Origin: Bacteroidia bacterium
GTDB lineage: Bacteria > Bacteroidota > Bacteroidia > Cytophagales > Cyclobacteriaceae
Assembly (NCBI GenBank): GCA_016650355.1
Contig: JAENVX010000251.1
Span: 1 to 8,053, forward strand
Direction: 5' to 3'
DNA: 8,053 nucleotides
Shown here piece by piece: positions 7,178 through 8,053 of the stretch. Made by a program: the position numbers and the translations under genes. Below the pieces are notes generated by a model. That model saw nothing but the letters and a program-made list of their open reading frames with translations, had not been told where the DNA came from and did no database searches. Within the stretch, counting starts at the first letter, position 1. Every line of letters starts with the position of its first letter.

Positions 7178-7249
7178 GTGTTCCCAGATATTTCTATACG
7201 CTACAAGTACCTTTTTTTTTCAGTTCTTACTTTCTTGATTTTTGCTTGT
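7178..7249 (+). other. Lipoprotein signal peptide of the third large protein, Cys24
   Basis: Residues R8 and K10 precede a hydrophobic run (L12-A23) ending I-F-A-C, with Cys24 at 7247-7249. The mature start is C-E-Q-K-E-Q-Q. Charged residues just after the Cys recall the surface-export signals described for some Bacteroidota lipoproteins, but the match is loose. The core includes a run of nine T (7212-7220). Confidence 0.8.
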
Positions 7250-8053
7250 GAGCAGAAAGAGCAGCAGAGCAAGAAGACACTTTTTCAACGAGTATATTCT
7301 TCTGAATCATCAATTGATTTTGAGAATACATTGGAAGAGACAGATGAGTTCAACATCATTGATTATCTCTATTTCTATAATGGAGGAGGAGTCTCTGCTG
7401 GTGACATAAATAATGATGGACTAGTTGATCTTTATTTCACATCAAATCAAGGATCGAATAAACTTTTTTTAAACAAAGGCAATTTCAAGTTCGATGATAT
7501 AACAAAGCAAGCTGGCGTTGGCGGTTCGGGTAATTGGAAGACTGGTGTTACCATGGCTGACGTAAATGCCGATGGGCTGTTGGATATTTTTGTCTGTGGT
7601 GTTGGTAACTATAAATCTTTTAACGGACAAAATCAGCTCTTCATCAATATGGGTGACCTAACTTTTGTAGAGCAGACCGTTGAGTATGGACTTATCTTTC
7701 AGGGTTTTTCAACTCAAGCTTCGTTTTTTGATTATGATAACGATGGCGACCTTGATATGTATCTTCTCAATCATTCTGTTCATACTTCAAGATCGTATGG
7801 TGATGTCACATTGCGCTTCCAAAGTGATGGATTGGCTGGAGATAGATTGTATAGAAATGAGTTAGCCCAAACGGGTAAAACATATTTTAAAGATGTTACC
7901 ATGGAAGCTGGTATCTTGAACAGTCAAATTGGGTATGGTTTGGGATTGGCTGTATCTGACTTGAACAATGATGGCTTTCTTGATATCTACGTATCGAATG
8001 ATTTTAACGAAAATGATTATCTATACATTAATCAAAAGGATGGAACATTTAAG
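7178..8053 (+). CDS. Third VCBS/FG-GAP repeat lipoprotein, 3' end outside window
   Basis: The frame opens at GTG 7178, directly after the TAA of the previous gene, and stays open for 292 codons to the window edge. GTG is the only start that gives a sensible signal peptide; the first in-frame ATG is at 7553 or later, beyond the first calcium loop. The N-terminus has a hydrophobic core ending L-I-F-A-C (Cys24). Four Asp loops follow at residues 76, 128, 185 and 261 (DINNDGLVD, DVNADGLLD, DYDNDGDLD, DLNNDGFLD), with nearly the same spacing as the two upstream paralogs. Shared signatures include YNGGGV before loop 1 and D-I-Y-V-S-N-D-F after loop 4, but overall it is more divergent than the other two are from each other. 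Its C-terminal half, including any ASPIC/UnbV domain, cannot be seen. The family call is firm; the function is inferred as for its neighbours. Confidence 0.92.
   Translation, partial: MFPDISIRYKYLFFSVLTFLIFACEQKEQQSKKTLFQRVYSSESSIDFENTLEETDEFNIIDYLYFYNGGGVSAGDINNDGLVDLYFTSNQGSNKLFLNKGNFKFDDITKQAGVGGSGNWKTGVTMADVNADGLLDIFVCGVGNYKSFNGQNQLFINMGDLTFVEQTVEYGLIFQGFSTQASFFDYDNDGDLDMYLLNHSVHTSRSYGDVTLRFQSDGLAGDRLYRNELAQTGKTYFKDVTMEAGILNSQIGYGLGLAVSDLNNDGFLDIYVSNDFNENDYLYINQKDGTFK
7403..7984 (+). repeat. Four FG-GAP/VCBS Asp loops of the third large protein
   Basis: Loops begin at residues 76, 128, 185 and 261, spaced 52, 57 and 76 residues. The paralog at 3800-7177 has 52, 57 and 72 at the same places. 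All four keep the central Gly and every Asp/Asn ligand position, so they look fully canonical. Confidence 0.86.

Noticed and set aside
7212..7220. T run as a rho-independent terminator
   Set aside because: No GC-rich stem precedes it and it lies inside the signal-peptide codons of the third gene.
7680..7865. 61-codon open frame in another + frame
   Set aside because: It is internal to the third VCBS gene, whose frame carries the conserved loops; no independent evidence.

Overview
The window is wall-to-wall coding sequence on the + strand. It is AT-rich and reads like a member of the phylum Bacteroidota. The reasons are large lipoproteins carrying FG-GAP/VCBS calcium loops together with an ASPIC/UnbV domain, lipoprotein (SPII) signal peptides on every gene whose start is visible, A/T-rich leaders without Shine-Dalgarno motifs, and very tight gene packing. 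I cannot place it below phylum; a marine or soil Cytophagales or Flavobacteriia member would fit.

Layout: (1) 1-3207, a large VCBS-ASPIC/UnbV protein whose N-terminus (about 67 residues, by comparison with its neighbour) lies outside the window; (2) 3219-3803, a small lipoprotein of unknown family; (3) 3800-7177, a complete second VCBS-ASPIC/UnbV lipoprotein, a close and almost gap-free paralog of the first; (4) 7178-8053, the first 292 codons of a third, more divergent paralog that runs off the right edge. The junctions are an 11-base gap, a 4-base ATGA overlap and a zero-base TAA/GTG abutment, so the four genes are almost certainly one transcription unit. It probably continues on both sides. 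No promoter, terminator, RNA gene, mobile element or CRISPR was found, and no stretch over 11 bases lacks a gene.

Both long proteins share one layout: seven Asp-rich calcium loops, a central ASPIC/UnbV domain, then seven more loops. This suggests two beta-propellers joined by the ASPIC/UnbV module. The likely picture is a set of cell-envelope, calcium-stabilised binding proteins with a small companion lipoprotein. In this phylum such proteins are often found near SusC/SusD-type uptake genes, but none is in this window, so substrate and role remain unknown. The least described parts are the small lipoprotein and the reason for keeping three tandem paralogs around it.
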